Assembly: GCF_001477625.1 (NCBI RefSeq)
Contig: NZ_CP013692.1
Coordinates: 4,898,001 to 4,962,000, forward strand
From: Paucibacter sp. KCTC 42545
GTDB taxonomy: Bacteria; Pseudomonadota; Gammaproteobacteria; Burkholderiales; Burkholderiaceae_C
Length of the DNA: 64,000 nt
Reading direction: 5' to 3'
The notes below the pieces were generated by a model that was given only the letters and a program-made list of their open reading frames with translations, made no database searches and was not told the DNA's origin. This document shows, piece after piece, positions 37,640 through 48,621 of the stretch. The position numbers and the translations under genes were made by a program. Position 1 is the stretch's first letter. Every line of letters begins with the position of its first letter.

Positions 37640-38394
37640 AGCACAGCGAGGCGCTGTTCCGCGAGGACGCGCAGCTGCGCGAATGCGGCGCCACGCTGCT
37701 GCGGATTGACGAGCGCGGCTTGCTGCTCGACCGCACGGTCTTCTATCCCCAGGGTGGCGGCCAGGCCGGCGATGCGGGTGAGTTGCTGCTGCCCGATGGT
37801 CGCGTGCTGGTGTTGGCCGATACGCGCAAGGGCAAGGATGAGGGTGGGCGCGGGGGCGGGGGCGATGAAATCTTGCATCTGCCCGCCGCCGGGCAAGAGG
37901 CCTTGCTGGCCGAGTTGAGCGCCGGCTTGCCTGTCTCGGCGCGCCTCAACTGGGAGCGCCGCTTTGCCCATATGCGCTTTCACACTGCTACCCATCTGCT
38001 GTGCGCTCTGGTGCCACAGCCGGTGGACGGCTGCTCCATCACGGCCGGCTACGCCCGCCTGGACTTCCATATGAGCGAGCCGCTGGACAAGGAGGCTTTG
38101 ACTGCCGGCCTGGCGCGCTTGGTGGCTGAGGCGCATCCGGTGAGTCAGCGCTGGATCAGCGACGCTGAACTGGAGGCCAACCCCAGCCTCGTGCGCAGCA
38201 TGAGCGTGCAGCCGCCGCGTGGCTCCGGCCGGGTGCGCTTGCTGGAGATTGCCGGTGTTGATCTGCAGCCCTGTGGCGGCACCCATGTCAGCAACACGGC
38301 CGAGATCGGCGCCGTCATCGTGACCAAGCTGGAGAAGAAAAGTGCGATGACCCGCAGGGTCGTCCTGGGCTTTGCCCAGGCAAGCGCAGCCTGA
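37636..38394 (+). CDS. Alanyl-tRNA editing protein (AlaX type)
   Basis: 252 residues from GTG 37636, which overlaps the phzF stop by four bases. Free-standing editing domain related to the AlaRS C-terminal half: zinc ligands His116-x3-His120 (HTATHLL) and Cys213-x3-His217 (CGGTHVSN). It hydrolyses Ser-tRNA(Ala), and possibly Gly-tRNA(Ala), in the cytoplasm. A short glycine-rich insertion (KDEGGRGGGGDE) near residue 72 is unusual. Placement with an aminotransferase and PhzF recurs in some proteobacteria to my recollection, but the reason is unknown. Confidence 0.9.
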   Translation: MKHSEALFREDAQLRECGATLLRIDERGLLLDRTVFYPQGGGQAGDAGELLLPDGRVLVLADTRKGKDEGGRGGGGDEILHLPAAGQEALLAELSAGLPVSARLNWERRFAHMRFHTATHLLCALVPQPVDGCSITAGYARLDFHMSEPLDKEALTAGLARLVAEAHPVSQRWISDAELEANPSLVRSMSVQPPRGSGRVRLLEIAGVDLQPCGGTHVSNTAEIGAVIVTKLEKKSAMTRRVVLGFAQASAA

Positions 38395-38413
38395 AGCGCT
38401 TTTCTTCGGGTGG

Positions 38414-38448
38414 CACTCATATCCGCGCAGCGGATGTGGGTGATCACC
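38414..38448 (+). promoter_or_regulatory. Hairpin and palindrome in the alaX-GNAT gap
   Basis: As RNA, 38414-38426 pairs with 38430-38442 over 13 positions including two G-U pairs (core ATCCGC GCA GCGGAT). It runs into GGTGATCACC (38439-38448), a perfect 10-bp palindrome. No U-tract follows. It may be a weak terminator, an RNA control element or an operator for the GNAT gene. Confidence 0.45.
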
Positions 38449-38534
38449 AAAAGATGACCGGCATGACCCGCGGTGGCGCTGAAAATCGCGCCTGCTCTGG
38501 CGCCCGCTGCGGCGCTATGTAAACTGTGCGCCTC

Positions 38535-39026
38535 ATGGCCAGCCCCGAAATACAACTCGTCACGCCCGATACCGCTGAGGCTTGGGCTTTGGTGCGCGAT
38601 ATGTTGCGCGACTACCAGGCCAGCTTGTCGGTGCACCTGGGCTTCCAGGATTTCGACCAGGAATTGCAGGACTTGCCCGGCCAATACGCCCCCGAGCCCG
38701 GTGGTTTTTTGCTGGCGCTGGTGGATGGTGCGCCCGCTGCTTGCGGTGGCTTCCGGCGCTTGGCCGATGTTGATTACGCCAATGCCTGCGAAATGAAGCG
38801 CCTGTATGTGCGCCCGGCATTCCGCCGCTTTGGCTTGGGTCGCATGCTGGTCCAAGGCTTGATCGACGCGGCCCGGCAGTCGGGCTACTCCGTGATGCTG
38901 CTGGACACTCTGGACGATATGGAGGCGGCACGCGGGCTATACGAAAGCTTGGGCTTTGAGTCCATTCCGCCTTATTACTTCAACCCGATTCCGGGCGCGC
39001 ACTATTTGAAGGTCGAACTCGACTGA
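38535..39026 (+). CDS. GNAT family N-acetyltransferase
   Basis: 163 residues from ATG 38535. The acetyl-CoA loop reads RRFGLGRMLVQGLIDAARQ, preceded by the beta-4 strand MKRLYVRPAF and followed by GYSVMLLDTLDDMEAARGLYESLGF, the standard GNAT C-terminus. The first 60 residues determine the acceptor, which I cannot assign. A GTG at 38526 is an alternative start. It stands 140 bp after alaX with a hairpin between, so it is probably an independent transcript. Confidence 0.88.
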   Translation: MASPEIQLVTPDTAEAWALVRDMLRDYQASLSVHLGFQDFDQELQDLPGQYAPEPGGFLLALVDGAPAACGGFRRLADVDYANACEMKRLYVRPAFRRFGLGRMLVQGLIDAARQSGYSVMLLDTLDDMEAARGLYESLGFESIPPYYFNPIPGAHYLKVELD

Positions 39027-39089
39027 GCGAGTCGGTTTCACGCGGTTACCACCGTAGGATGGCGCTTTGCTTGTTGCGAGCCTCTAGCC

Positions 39090-40001
39090 ATGTCCGCCAG
39101 CCCTGCGCCCTATCTAATTGAATTGGCTCATGCCACGCCCGCCTCCCTGGGGGAGTCGCCGCTGTGGGACGCGGCCACGCAAAGCCTATTTTTTGTAGAC
39201 ATTCCCGAGCGCCGCGTGCTGCGCCTGCGGACTGAGACCGGCGACTTGCGCCATTGGCAGCTCGATAGCGAGCCCGGCTGCATCGCGCTGATCGAGGGTG
39301 GTGGTTTGTTAGTCGCGCAGCGCAATGGCCTGTGGCGCCTGGATCCCGAAACCGGGGTGCACACCCAGCTGGCCGCCGCACCTTTCGATAGCGCAGCCCA
39401 GCGCTTCAACGATGGCAAGCCGGATGCGCAGGGTCGCTTCTGGGTCGGCACCATTGACGATGCGCGCCTGCCGCACGCTGGTTTGTATCGTTATGCCGGC
39501 GGTGCCATCACGCGCATGGCCGAAGGCATCGTCACCTCAAACGGCTTGGCCTGGAGCCCGGATGCGACGCGCATGTATTGGTCAGACACCAAGGCGCACG
39601 AGATCTATGCACTGAGCTTCGATGCCCAGGCCGGCAGCATCGGCGAGCGTCAGTTGTTCGCCAAGTTCCCGTCGCGAGTGGCCGAGTTGCCCTTGGAGGC
39701 TTACGGCGGCCGGCCCGATGGTGCCGCGGTGGACGTGGAGGGCTGCTACTGGGTGGCGATGTTCGAGGGTCAACGGCTGTTGCGACTCTCGCCTGAAGGC
39801 AGGGTTTTGAACGATATTGCGCTGCCTGTGCGCTGTCCGACCATGCCTGCATTCGGTGGCGCAGACCTGCGCACGCTCTACGTCACCACGGCGCGCGCGG
39901 GTCGTTCAGCCGAGGAATTGGCGGCCCAGCCCTGGGCCGGCTGCGTGCTGAAAATGCGCGTCGATGTGCCTGGATTGGCGCCGAACCGGGTCAAGCTCTA
40001 A
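39090..40001 (+). CDS. SMP-30/gluconolactonase family protein
   Basis: 303 residues. Six-bladed beta-propeller lactonase family: LGESPLWDAATQSLFFVDIPERRVLRL at the N-terminus carries the first metal glutamate, followed by NDGKPDAQGRFWVGTIDD, SNGLAWSPDATRMYWSDT and GRPDGAAVDVEGCYWVAMFEG with the remaining metal Asn and Asp ligands. Members hydrolyse sugar lactones or related esters using a divalent cation. No sugar pathway genes are adjacent. The promoter of the ATP synthase operon starts about 90 bp after its stop. Confidence 0.9.
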   Translation: MSASPAPYLIELAHATPASLGESPLWDAATQSLFFVDIPERRVLRLRTETGDLRHWQLDSEPGCIALIEGGGLLVAQRNGLWRLDPETGVHTQLAAAPFDSAAQRFNDGKPDAQGRFWVGTIDDARLPHAGLYRYAGGAITRMAEGIVTSNGLAWSPDATRMYWSDTKAHEIYALSFDAQAGSIGERQLFAKFPSRVAELPLEAYGGRPDGAAVDVEGCYWVAMFEGQRLLRLSPEGRVLNDIALPVRCPTMPAFGGADLRTLYVTTARAGRSAEELAAQPWAGCVLKMRVDVPGLAPNRVKL

Positions 40002-40088
40002 GGCTTGAGTTGGGCCGAACCGGCGCTGTGAAGCGCCTGCCGGCACTTGGCCTGAGCAGTCGGCTCTAAAAATCCTCGGGTTTGCCCA

Positions 40089-40094
40089 TATAAT
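40089..40094 (+). promoter_or_regulatory. -10 element of the ATP synthase operon
   Basis: A perfect TATAAT 34 bases before the atpI start, in a locally AT-rich stretch. At the usual distance the -35 position reads CTAAAA, which is poor, so an activator or an alternative spacing may be used. Confidence 0.55.
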
Positions 40095-40127
40095 CTTTGG
40101 GTTTTGCCGACAGGCGTTCCAAAAGTC

Positions 40128-40703
40128 ATGGGTCGAATCCAAGTGCCGAATAGCAATGATGGCCGTGGTGACCATGGCAGTAGGGGGCTTGTAAGCCAGG
40201 GGGTGCAAACTCCCGCGCTTGAGCCGAAGTCATGGCCGTCTTGGGATGATGAGGTCGAGCCAGAGTCTTTCAAGGTGTTGTCGCGAGAAGAAGCGCAGGC
40301 CTTGCGAGTCAAACACCCGCCGGTGTCACCCTGGCGAGTGGTCGCAGCGCAAGCTGCGGTGGGCGTGGTGATGGCTGTGCTTTGGGTGTTGTTCACCGGG
40401 CAGGGCAGCAAAGGGTGGTCGGCGCTTGCGGGCACGGCTACTGTGGTTTTGCCAAATGCCTTGATGGCGTGGGGCATGACCGGGCTCTCCAGAGGGATTC
40501 CAGGCGCTGAGGCGCTGGGCTTCATGTTTTGGGAGTTGATCAAGATTATGTCGAGCGTTGCCATGTTGGCAGCGATCGTGGTTTGGATGCCTGATCTGAG
40601 TTGGCCGGCGTTGCTGGTGGCTTTGGTCGGGTGCTTGAAGGTTAATTGGTTGGCTCTGCTTTGGCAGGGTCGGTTGAAACAAGTACAGCGGGACGGTATC
40701 TGA
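40128..40703 (+). CDS. atpI: ATP synthase protein I
   Basis: 191 residues from ATG 40128. First gene of the atp operon; the C-terminal half has four hydrophobic segments (AAQAAVGVVMAVLWVLF through LLVALVGCLKVNWLALL) as in AtpI, which helps c-ring assembly and may transport Mg2+. The N-terminal 80 residues are hydrophilic and longer than in E. coli AtpI, as seen in betaproteobacteria. The start is not certain: an in-frame codon at 40104 exists, but it sits only ten bases after the -10 element. atpB follows after 2 bp. Confidence 0.85.
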   Translation: MGRIQVPNSNDGRGDHGSRGLVSQGVQTPALEPKSWPSWDDEVEPESFKVLSREEAQALRVKHPPVSPWRVVAAQAAVGVVMAVLWVLFTGQGSKGWSALAGTATVVLPNALMAWGMTGLSRGIPGAEALGFMFWELIKIMSSVAMLAAIVVWMPDLSWPALLVALVGCLKVNWLALLWQGRLKQVQRDGI

Positions 40704-40705
40704 CG

Positions 40706-41617
40706 ATGGCAGCCGAAGAGCACGCACAAGTTGCACAACAGCACGCGCCGAACGCGGGCGAATACATCCAGCACCATTTGCAGCACATGCAAATGAACTT
40801 CTCGGGTGAGATGGTCAAGCAGACCGACATCGTTGACTTCAGCCTGTTCAATCTGGACTCGCTGATCTATTCGGTGATCCTGGGTCTGATCGGTTGCTTC
40901 GTGCTTTGGCGCGCCGCCCGCAAGGCCACCTCCGGCGTGCCGGGTCGCTTCCAAGCGGCTGTGGAAATCTTGTCCGAAATGGTCGAGAACCAAGCCAAGG
41001 GCGTGATCCACAATGCCACCAGCCGCAAGGTGATTGCACCTCTGGCGCTGACCGTGTTTGTCTGGATCTTCCTGATGAACTTCATGGACATGCTGCCGGT
41101 TGACCTGCTGCCTGCGCTGTGGGCCAAGATTTACGGTGGCATGGGCCACGACCCGCATCACGCCTATATGCGTGTGGTGCCGACGGCAGACTTGTCCACG
41201 ACTTTGGGCTTGTCGACCAGCGTGTTGGTCATGTGCTTCTTCTACAGCATCAAGATCAAGGGCATCGGCGGCTGGACGCATGAGCTGCTGGCCGCGCCTT
41301 TCGGTGACAAGTGGTTCCTGTATCCGGTTAACTTCCTGATGCAGCTGATCGAGTTTGCAGCCAAGACCGTGTCTCACGGTATGCGGTTGTTCGGCAATAT
41401 GTTCGCTGGCGAGCTGGTGTTCATGTTGATCGCGCTGATGGGCGGGGTCTGGGCCTGGGAGTTGAACCCCTTGTCGGGTGGCTTCTGGCTGGGCCTTGGC
41501 CATCTGGTGGCCGGGACCGTGTGGACGCTGTTCCACATCCTGATCATCACCCTGCAGGCCTTCATCTTCATGATGCTGACCTTGATCTACACCGGCCAGG
41601 CTCACGACTCTCACTGA
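40706..41617 (+). CDS. atpB: F0F1 ATP synthase subunit a
   Basis: 303 residues from ATG 40706. Integral membrane half-channel subunit that passes protons to the c ring. The essential arginine helix reads HGMRLFGNMFAGELV, and the last helix HILIITLQAFIFMMLTLIYTG completes the proton path. A histidine-rich N-terminus (EYIQHHLQHMQ) precedes the first helix, as is common in Burkholderiales. The 91-bp gap to atpE contains a pyrimidine tract. Confidence 0.97.
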   Translation: MAAEEHAQVAQQHAPNAGEYIQHHLQHMQMNFSGEMVKQTDIVDFSLFNLDSLIYSVILGLIGCFVLWRAARKATSGVPGRFQAAVEILSEMVENQAKGVIHNATSRKVIAPLALTVFVWIFLMNFMDMLPVDLLPALWAKIYGGMGHDPHHAYMRVVPTADLSTTLGLSTSVLVMCFFYSIKIKGIGGWTHELLAAPFGDKWFLYPVNFLMQLIEFAAKTVSHGMRLFGNMFAGELVFMLIALMGGVWAWELNPLSGGFWLGLGHLVAGTVWTLFHILIITLQAFIFMMLTLIYTGQAHDSH

Positions 41618-41642
41618 GTTGGCGGCACTGACTGATTGCTGA

Positions 41643-41954
<312 letters not shown>

Positions 41955-41992
41955 TTGATGCGCCAACCTTTCACGGTTGAAAGGATCGTGCT

Positions 41993-42463
41993 GTGAATAT
42001 CAACGCAACCCTGTTCCTGCAAGCAATCGTCTTCGCGATTCTTGTGTGGTTCACCATGCGCTTCATCTGGCCTCCCATGATGAAGGCCTTGGATGAGCGC
42101 GCGCAAAAGATCGCCGACGGCTTGGCCGCGGCCGACAAGGCCAAGGCCGAGTTGGCTAACGCCAATAAGAAGGTCGACGAGCAATTGGCACTGACCCGTG
42201 GCGAAACCACCAAGCTGCTGGCCGACGCTGAAAAGCGCGCCGCTGGCATCGTGGCTGCTGCCGCTGGAATCGCCGAAGAGAAGGCTGCCAAGATCGTGGC
42301 TGACGCGCAAGCCGAAGCTGCGCAGGAGTCCGTGCGTGCCCGTGAGGTTCTGCGTGAGCAGGTCGCCGCATTGGCCGTCAAGGGCGCCGAGCAGATTCTG
42401 CAGCGTGAGGTCAATGCCAGCGTGCATGCCGAATTGCTGGGCCGTCTGAAGACGGAGCTGTAA
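41993..42463 (+). CDS. atpF: F0F1 ATP synthase subunit b
   Basis: 156 residues from GTG 41993, chosen because AAAGGA is seven bases upstream and the product begins [20 protein letters not shown], the single membrane anchor. The remainder is a long charged helix (about 30-156) forming the peripheral stalk dimer. atpH follows two bases after the stop. Confidence 0.97.
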   Translation: MNINATLFLQAIVFAILVWFTMRFIWPPMMKALDERAQKIADGLAAADKAKAELANANKKVDEQLALTRGETTKLLADAEKRAAGIVAAAAGIAEEKAAKIVADAQAEAAQESVRAREVLREQVAALAVKGAEQILQREVNASVHAELLGRLKTEL

Positions 42464-42465
42464 TC

Positions 42466-42999
42466 ATGGCAGAGCTCGCAACCATTGCCCGCCCGTACGC
42501 TGAAGCGCTCTACCAAGTCGCTCAGAAGCACGACGTCAAGGCTTGGGCTGACAAGCTCGATGTGCTGGCCGCAGTGTCGCAAGACGCCGATCTGCGCCAG
42601 TTCGCCGACAGCCCCAAGTCAACGCCTGAGCAGGTGCTGGCCGTTCTGACGGCCGCCGCCAAGCAAGACCTGACCCCCGAACTGCAGAACTTTCTGCAGG
42701 CGGTGATCGCCAATGGCCGGCTCACTGCCTTGCCTGAAGCGGTGGCACAGTTTCATGTGCTGGCCAATGCGGCTGCGGGCGTGGCTGATGCGCATATCTA
42801 CAGTGCCTATGCCATCGAACCGGCCCAGTTGGCCGAAGTGATGGTGTCGCTGGAGAAGCGTTTCGGTCGCAAGCTCTTGCCACAAGTCACGCTCGAGCCC
42901 TCACTGATTGGCGGTATCCGTGTGGTGGTGGGCGACGAGGTGTTGGACACCTCGGTCAAGCACCGTCTGGAACGCATGAAAGTGGCGCTCACCGCCTAA
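42466..42999 (+). CDS. atpH: F0F1 ATP synthase subunit delta
   Basis: 177 residues. Soluble peripheral-stalk subunit linking b to the top of the alpha/beta hexamer: [13 protein letters not shown] at the N-terminus and [27 protein letters not shown] at the C-terminus are the conserved ends. The start is two bases after atpF, indicating coupled translation. Confidence 0.97.
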   Translation: MAELATIARPYAEALYQVAQKHDVKAWADKLDVLAAVSQDADLRQFADSPKSTPEQVLAVLTAAAKQDLTPELQNFLQAVIANGRLTALPEAVAQFHVLANAAAGVADAHIYSAYAIEPAQLAEVMVSLEKRFGRKLLPQVTLEPSLIGGIRVVVGDEVLDTSVKHRLERMKVALTA

Positions 43000-43087
43000 G
43001 GGCGAAACGAGCGCGACGCCGACACCTAACCGTTCATCCCTGCGTCGGGCACTGGCAACAGTGGCCCGGCCAGGTGGGAGCCTCGCA

Positions 43088-44641
43088 ATGAATTTGAATC
43101 CTGCAGAAATTTCCGAACTGATCAAGAGCCGTATTGAGGGTCTTGGCGCTTCGACCGACGTGCGCAACCAAGGTACGGTTGTGTCCGTGTCCGACGGCAT
43201 CTGCCGCATCCACGGCCTGTCCGACGTGATGCAAGGCGAAATGCTGGAGTTCCCCGCCGGTGCCGATGGTCAGCCCACTTATGGCCTGGCCCTGAATCTG
43301 GAGCGCGACTCGGTCGGTTCCGTGATTTTGGGTGCTTACGAGCACATCTCCGAAGGCGACACCGTCAAGTGCACGGGCCGTATTCTGGAAGTGCCGGTTG
43401 GTCCCGAGCTGATTGGCCGTGTGGTCAATGCCCTGGGTCACCCCATCGACGGCAAGGGCCCGATCAACGCCAAGATGACGGACGTGATCGAAAAGGTCGC
43501 TCCCGGCGTGATCGCCCGTAAGTCTGTGGACCAGCCTGTGCAAACCGGCCTGAAGTCCATCGACTCGATGGTGCCCGTTGGCCGCGGCCAGCGCGAGCTG
43601 ATCATTGGTGACCGTCAGACCGGCAAGACTGCCGTTGCGATCGACGCCATCATCAGCCAGAAGGGTCAGAACATGACCTGTATCTACGTCGCCATCGGTC
43701 AGAAGGCGTCGTCGATCAAGAACGTCGTGCGCGCTCTGGAAGCCAACGGCGCGATGGAATACACCATCGTCGTGGCAGCTTCGGCCTCTGAATCCGCTGC
43801 GATGCAGTACGTGTCGGCCTACTCGGGCTGCACGATGGGCGAGTACTTCCGCGACCGCGGTCAAGACGCGCTGATCGTTTATGACGATCTGTCCAAGCAA
43901 GCTGTGGCTTACCGTCAAGTTTCGCTGCTGCTGCGTCGTCCTCCAGGCCGTGAAGCCTACCCTGGCGACGTGTTCTATCTCCACAGCCGTCTGCTGGAGC
44001 GTGCAGCTCGCGTGAACGCCGACTATGTCGAAGCTTTCACCAAGGGCGAAGTGAAGGGCAAGACCGGTTCTTTGACCGCGCTGCCTATCATCGAAACCCA
44101 AGCCGGTGACGTGTCCGCCTTCGTTCCGACCAACGTGATCTCGATCACCGACGGTCAGATCTTCCTGGAAACCTCGCTGTTCAACGCCGGTATCCGTCCT
44201 GCGATTAACGCCGGTATCTCGGTGTCGCGCGTGGGTGGTGCTGCTCAGACCAAGCTGATCAAGGGCCTGTCCGGCGGTATCCGTACCGACTTGGCGCAGT
44301 ACCGTGAACTGGCTGCGTTCGCGCAGTTCGCTTCGGACCTGGATGAGTCCACCCGCAAGCAGCTGGACCGCGGCGCCCGCGTGACCGAGTTGCTCAAGCA
44401 AGCTCAGTACTCGCCCCAGCCGATCAGCCTGATGGCTTCGACGCTTTACGCGGTGAACAAGGGCTTCATGGACAGCATCGACGTCAAGAAGGTTCTGGCT
44501 TTCGAACACGGCATGCATCAGTTCCTGAAGACCAGCCACGCCGCTCTGCTGGCCAAGCTGGAAGCCGACAAGGCGATGGACAAGGATGCTGAAGCCGAGT
44601 TGAACGCCGCCATCACGGCCTTCAAGAAGTCCTTCGCTTAA
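43088..44641 (+). CDS. atpA: F0F1 ATP synthase subunit alpha
   Basis: 517 residues from ATG 43088 ([16 protein letters not shown]). Non-catalytic nucleotide-binding subunit of the hexamer: P-loop GDRQTGKT near residue 175, the beta-sandwich domain at the N-terminus, and the arginine finger region [10 protein letters not shown]. Full length for the family. The 88-bp gap after atpH is normal for the operon. Confidence 0.98.
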   Translation: MNLNPAEISELIKSRIEGLGASTDVRNQGTVVSVSDGICRIHGLSDVMQGEMLEFPAGADGQPTYGLALNLERDSVGSVILGAYEHISEGDTVKCTGRILEVPVGPELIGRVVNALGHPIDGKGPINAKMTDVIEKVAPGVIARKSVDQPVQTGLKSIDSMVPVGRGQRELIIGDRQTGKTAVAIDAIISQKGQNMTCIYVAIGQKASSIKNVVRALEANGAMEYTIVVAASASESAAMQYVSAYSGCTMGEYFRDRGQDALIVYDDLSKQAVAYRQVSLLLRRPPGREAYPGDVFYLHSRLLERAARVNADYVEAFTKGEVKGKTGSLTALPIIETQAGDVSAFVPTNVISITDGQIFLETSLFNAGIRPAINAGISVSRVGGAAQTKLIKGLSGGIRTDLAQYRELAAFAQFASDLDESTRKQLDRGARVTELLKQAQYSPQPISLMASTLYAVNKGFMDSIDVKKVLAFEHGMHQFLKTSHAALLAKLEADKAMDKDAEAELNAAITAFKKSFA

Positions 44642-44699
44642 TGCCCATGACGGGGCGGCTCACGCAAAACTGAACCGCCCCATCTGAACAGGAGAAATC

Positions 44700-45572
44700 A
44701 TGGCATCAAGCAAGGAAATTCGCGGCAAGATCAAGTCGGTCGAGAACACCAAGAAGATCACCAAGGCCATGGAAATGGTCGCGGCTTCGAAGATGCGCAA
44801 GGCCCAGGAGCGCATGCGCTCTGCTCGTCCTTACAGCGAGAAGATCGGCAATATCGCCGCCAATCTCGCCCAGGCCAATCCCGAGTACCAGCACGCTTTC
44901 CTCGTCAAGAACGAAGGCGCCAAGGCAGTCGGTTTTGTCGTGGTGACGACGGACAAGGGCTTGTGCGGTGGTTTGAACACCAATCTGCTGCGCGCTGCGA
45001 CGACCAAGTTGAAAGACTTGGAAGGCGAAGGTCAAAAAGCTGAGGTCGTTGCCATCGGCAACAAGGGCCTGGGCTTCATGAACCGCATCGGCGCCAAGGT
45101 GGTGGCTCAGGTCACACAGATGGGCGATCAGCCGCATATCGACAAGATCGTCGGCCCGGTCAAGGTGTTGCTGGACGCGTATGTCGAGGGCAAGCTCTCG
45201 GCCGTCTACCTCTGCTACACCAAGTTCATCAACACGATGAAGCAAGAACCGGTGGTTCAGCAGCTCTTGCCGCTGAGCGCCGAAGGCATGAAGACCGGTG
45301 GCGGCCAGCACTCGTGGGATTACATCTACGAGCCGGACGCGCAATCCGTGATCGACGAGCTGATGATGCGCTACGTCGAGGCACAGGTCTACCAAGCCGT
45401 GGCAGAAAACATGGCGTCCGAGCAATCGGCACGCATGGTGGCGATGAAGGCTGCGACCGACAACGCCGGCACCCTGATCGGTGAGCTCAAGCTGGTCTAC
45501 AACAAGACCCGCCAGGCTGCCATCACCAAAGAGTTGTCCGAAATTGTCAGCGGCGCGGCCGCTGTGGGCTGA
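44700..45572 (+). CDS. atpG: F0F1 ATP synthase subunit gamma
   Basis: 290 residues. Central rotor shaft: two long terminal helices ([30 protein letters not shown] at the start, [32 protein letters not shown] at the end) flank a Rossmann-like domain with [15 protein letters not shown] lies upstream of ATG 44700. Confidence 0.98.
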   Translation: MASSKEIRGKIKSVENTKKITKAMEMVAASKMRKAQERMRSARPYSEKIGNIAANLAQANPEYQHAFLVKNEGAKAVGFVVVTTDKGLCGGLNTNLLRAATTKLKDLEGEGQKAEVVAIGNKGLGFMNRIGAKVVAQVTQMGDQPHIDKIVGPVKVLLDAYVEGKLSAVYLCYTKFINTMKQEPVVQQLLPLSAEGMKTGGGQHSWDYIYEPDAQSVIDELMMRYVEAQVYQAVAENMASEQSARMVAMKAATDNAGTLIGELKLVYNKTRQAAITKELSEIVSGAAAVG

Positions 45573-45601
45573 TCTCAGCCCCCAGCACGCTCCAGCAATA
45601 G

Positions 45602-47047
<1,446 letters not shown>

Positions 47048-47141
47048 GTTGCCGCAGTGAGTGCAGCTTGAGCGGATCGGTCGGTGGCAACACCCGCTGA
47101 TCCCTTCAAAGCCTCACTTGTTCACTCAAAGGAAGATTGAA

Positions 47142-47555
47142 ATGGCAACTATCCATGTGGATGTGGTCTCCGCCGAAGAGCAAATCTTCTCCGGCGAGGC
47201 CAAGTTTGTTGCATTGCCGGGTGAGAGCGGTGAGCTGGGCATTCTGCCTAAGCACACGCCCTTCATCACCCGCATCAAGCCCGGTGCTGTGCGCATCGAG
47301 AAGGCTGACGGCGGCGAAGAGTTTGTCTTCGTGGCCGGTGGCATTCTGGAAGTGCAACCTGGCCGGGTGACCGTGCTGGCCGACACCGCGATTCGCGGCA
47401 AGGACCTGGACGAAGCCAAGGCCATCGAAGCCCGCAAGATCGCGCAAGAAGCCATGAAGAACGCCAAGTCGGACATCGACTTCGCTGCCGCTCAAAGCGA
47501 ATTCATGGCGATGGCGGCGCAGATCGCTGCTTTGCAGAAGTTCCGCAAGCGTTAA
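47142..47555 (+). CDS. atpC: F0F1 ATP synthase subunit epsilon
   Basis: 137 residues from ATG 47142, with AAAGGA ten bases upstream; the longer in-frame reading from 47061 lacks a ribosome site and family similarity. N-terminal beta-sandwich ([22 protein letters not shown]) and C-terminal helical pair that inhibits hydrolysis. Last gene of the operon; a terminator follows. Confidence 0.97.
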   Translation: MATIHVDVVSAEEQIFSGEAKFVALPGESGELGILPKHTPFITRIKPGAVRIEKADGGEEFVFVAGGILEVQPGRVTVLADTAIRGKDLDEAKAIEARKIAQEAMKNAKSDIDFAAAQSEFMAMAAQIAALQKFRKR

Positions 47556-47584
47556 TCCAGTTAACGCGCAAGCGCTGCAATGAG

Positions 47585-47618
47585 ACGCCCGCCAACGAGA
47601 GTTGGGCGGGCGTTTTTC
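47585..47618 (+). terminator. Rho-independent terminator of the atp operon
   Basis: CGCCCGCCAAC (47586-47596) pairs with GTTGGGCGGGCG (47601-47612) around a GAGA tetraloop with one bulged G, followed by five T. A textbook end for the operon. Confidence 0.92.
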
Positions 47619-47686
47619 ATCGTGCTGCCAGCTGACTCACATCAGTTCCCTGATCGCCCAATAACCCGTATTTCTCCTCATCCGCC

Positions 47687-48547
47687 ATGTCCACACCGAT
47701 CGCCATCACCCGCCACCAAGGCCTGGACGCCTTGGAACTGCTCGCCCCTGACGGTGCCCGCGCCACCGTGTTGTTGCATGGCGGCCATGTGCTGTCCTGG
47801 GTGCCCGCCGGTGCTACCGAGCAGCTCTACGTTTCGCCCACGTCGGCCTATGTATCCGGCCAGGCCATCCGTGGCGGCGTGCCGGTGATCTTTCCGCAGT
47901 TCGGCGATCGCGGCCCCTTGAAGAACCACGGCTTTGCGCGCAGCAAGCCCTGGCAGTTGGTGATGGCCGAGCAGGGCGCTGATGACGCCCTAGCGGTGCT
48001 GCGTCTGACCGACGACGCTGCGAGCCGCATGTTCTGGCCCCATGCCTTCGAACTTGAACTGAGCTTGCGTGTCAGCGGCCGGGTGCTGCAGATCGAGCTA
48101 GCTTGCGTCAACAAGAACGAGAGCGAAGCCTTTGACTTCACCGCGGCGCTACACAGCTACTTCCGTATCAATGATCTGGATGAATGCAGTGTCCATGGCC
48201 TCTCGGGCCTGCACTACTGGGACAAAGTTGACGGCGCGGAGAAGACCCAGCGCGTGGAGTTGCTGCTGCCCTCGGGCGAGTTGGACCGGGTCTATCACCA
48301 AGTCAAAGAACCCATGCTGCTGCGCGAGCAAGGCATCAGCACCGAGCGCCGTTTGCAGATCCAGCAGCAAGGTTTTGATGACGCGGTGGTGTGGAACCCG
48401 GGCCCCGCAAAGTGCGCCGCGCTGAGCGATATGCCGGACCAGGACTACAAGCAAATGCTGTGCATCGAGGCGGCCACCGTGGAGCACCCGATTCGCCTGC
48501 AGGCGGGCGAAGAGTGGATTGGCCGGCAGGACCTGATCTTGCTCTGA
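47687..48547 (+). CDS. D-hexose-6-phosphate mutarotase (aldose 1-epimerase family, YeaD-like)
   Basis: 286 residues. Galactose mutarotase fold: GGHVLSWVPAGATEQLYVSP near residue 27, GGVPVIFPQFGDRG with the phosphosugar-binding arginine, LHSYFRINDLDECSVHGLSG with the catalytic histidine, and VVWNPGPAKCAALSDMPDQDYKQMLCIE containing the catalytic glutamate. It interconverts alpha and beta anomers of hexose 6-phosphates. It starts 132 bp after atpC, behind the terminator. Confidence 0.92.
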   Translation: MSTPIAITRHQGLDALELLAPDGARATVLLHGGHVLSWVPAGATEQLYVSPTSAYVSGQAIRGGVPVIFPQFGDRGPLKNHGFARSKPWQLVMAEQGADDALAVLRLTDDAASRMFWPHAFELELSLRVSGRVLQIELACVNKNESEAFDFTAALHSYFRINDLDECSVHGLSGLHYWDKVDGAEKTQRVELLLPSGELDRVYHQVKEPMLLREQGISTERRLQIQQQGFDDAVVWNPGPAKCAALSDMPDQDYKQMLCIEAATVEHPIRLQAGEEWIGRQDLILL

Positions 48548-48621
48548 GCCGCGCCTCTCAAGCAGCCTCTGCGGGGGTTAAGCTCCACCCTTCAATTGAT
48601 GCATTGACGATGGAGACGCGG

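Noticed and set aside
43034..44539. Long minus-strand frames opposite atpA, and 45602-46975 opposite atpD
   Set aside because: The sense frames are full-length ATP synthase subunits; the antisense products have no recognisable motif.
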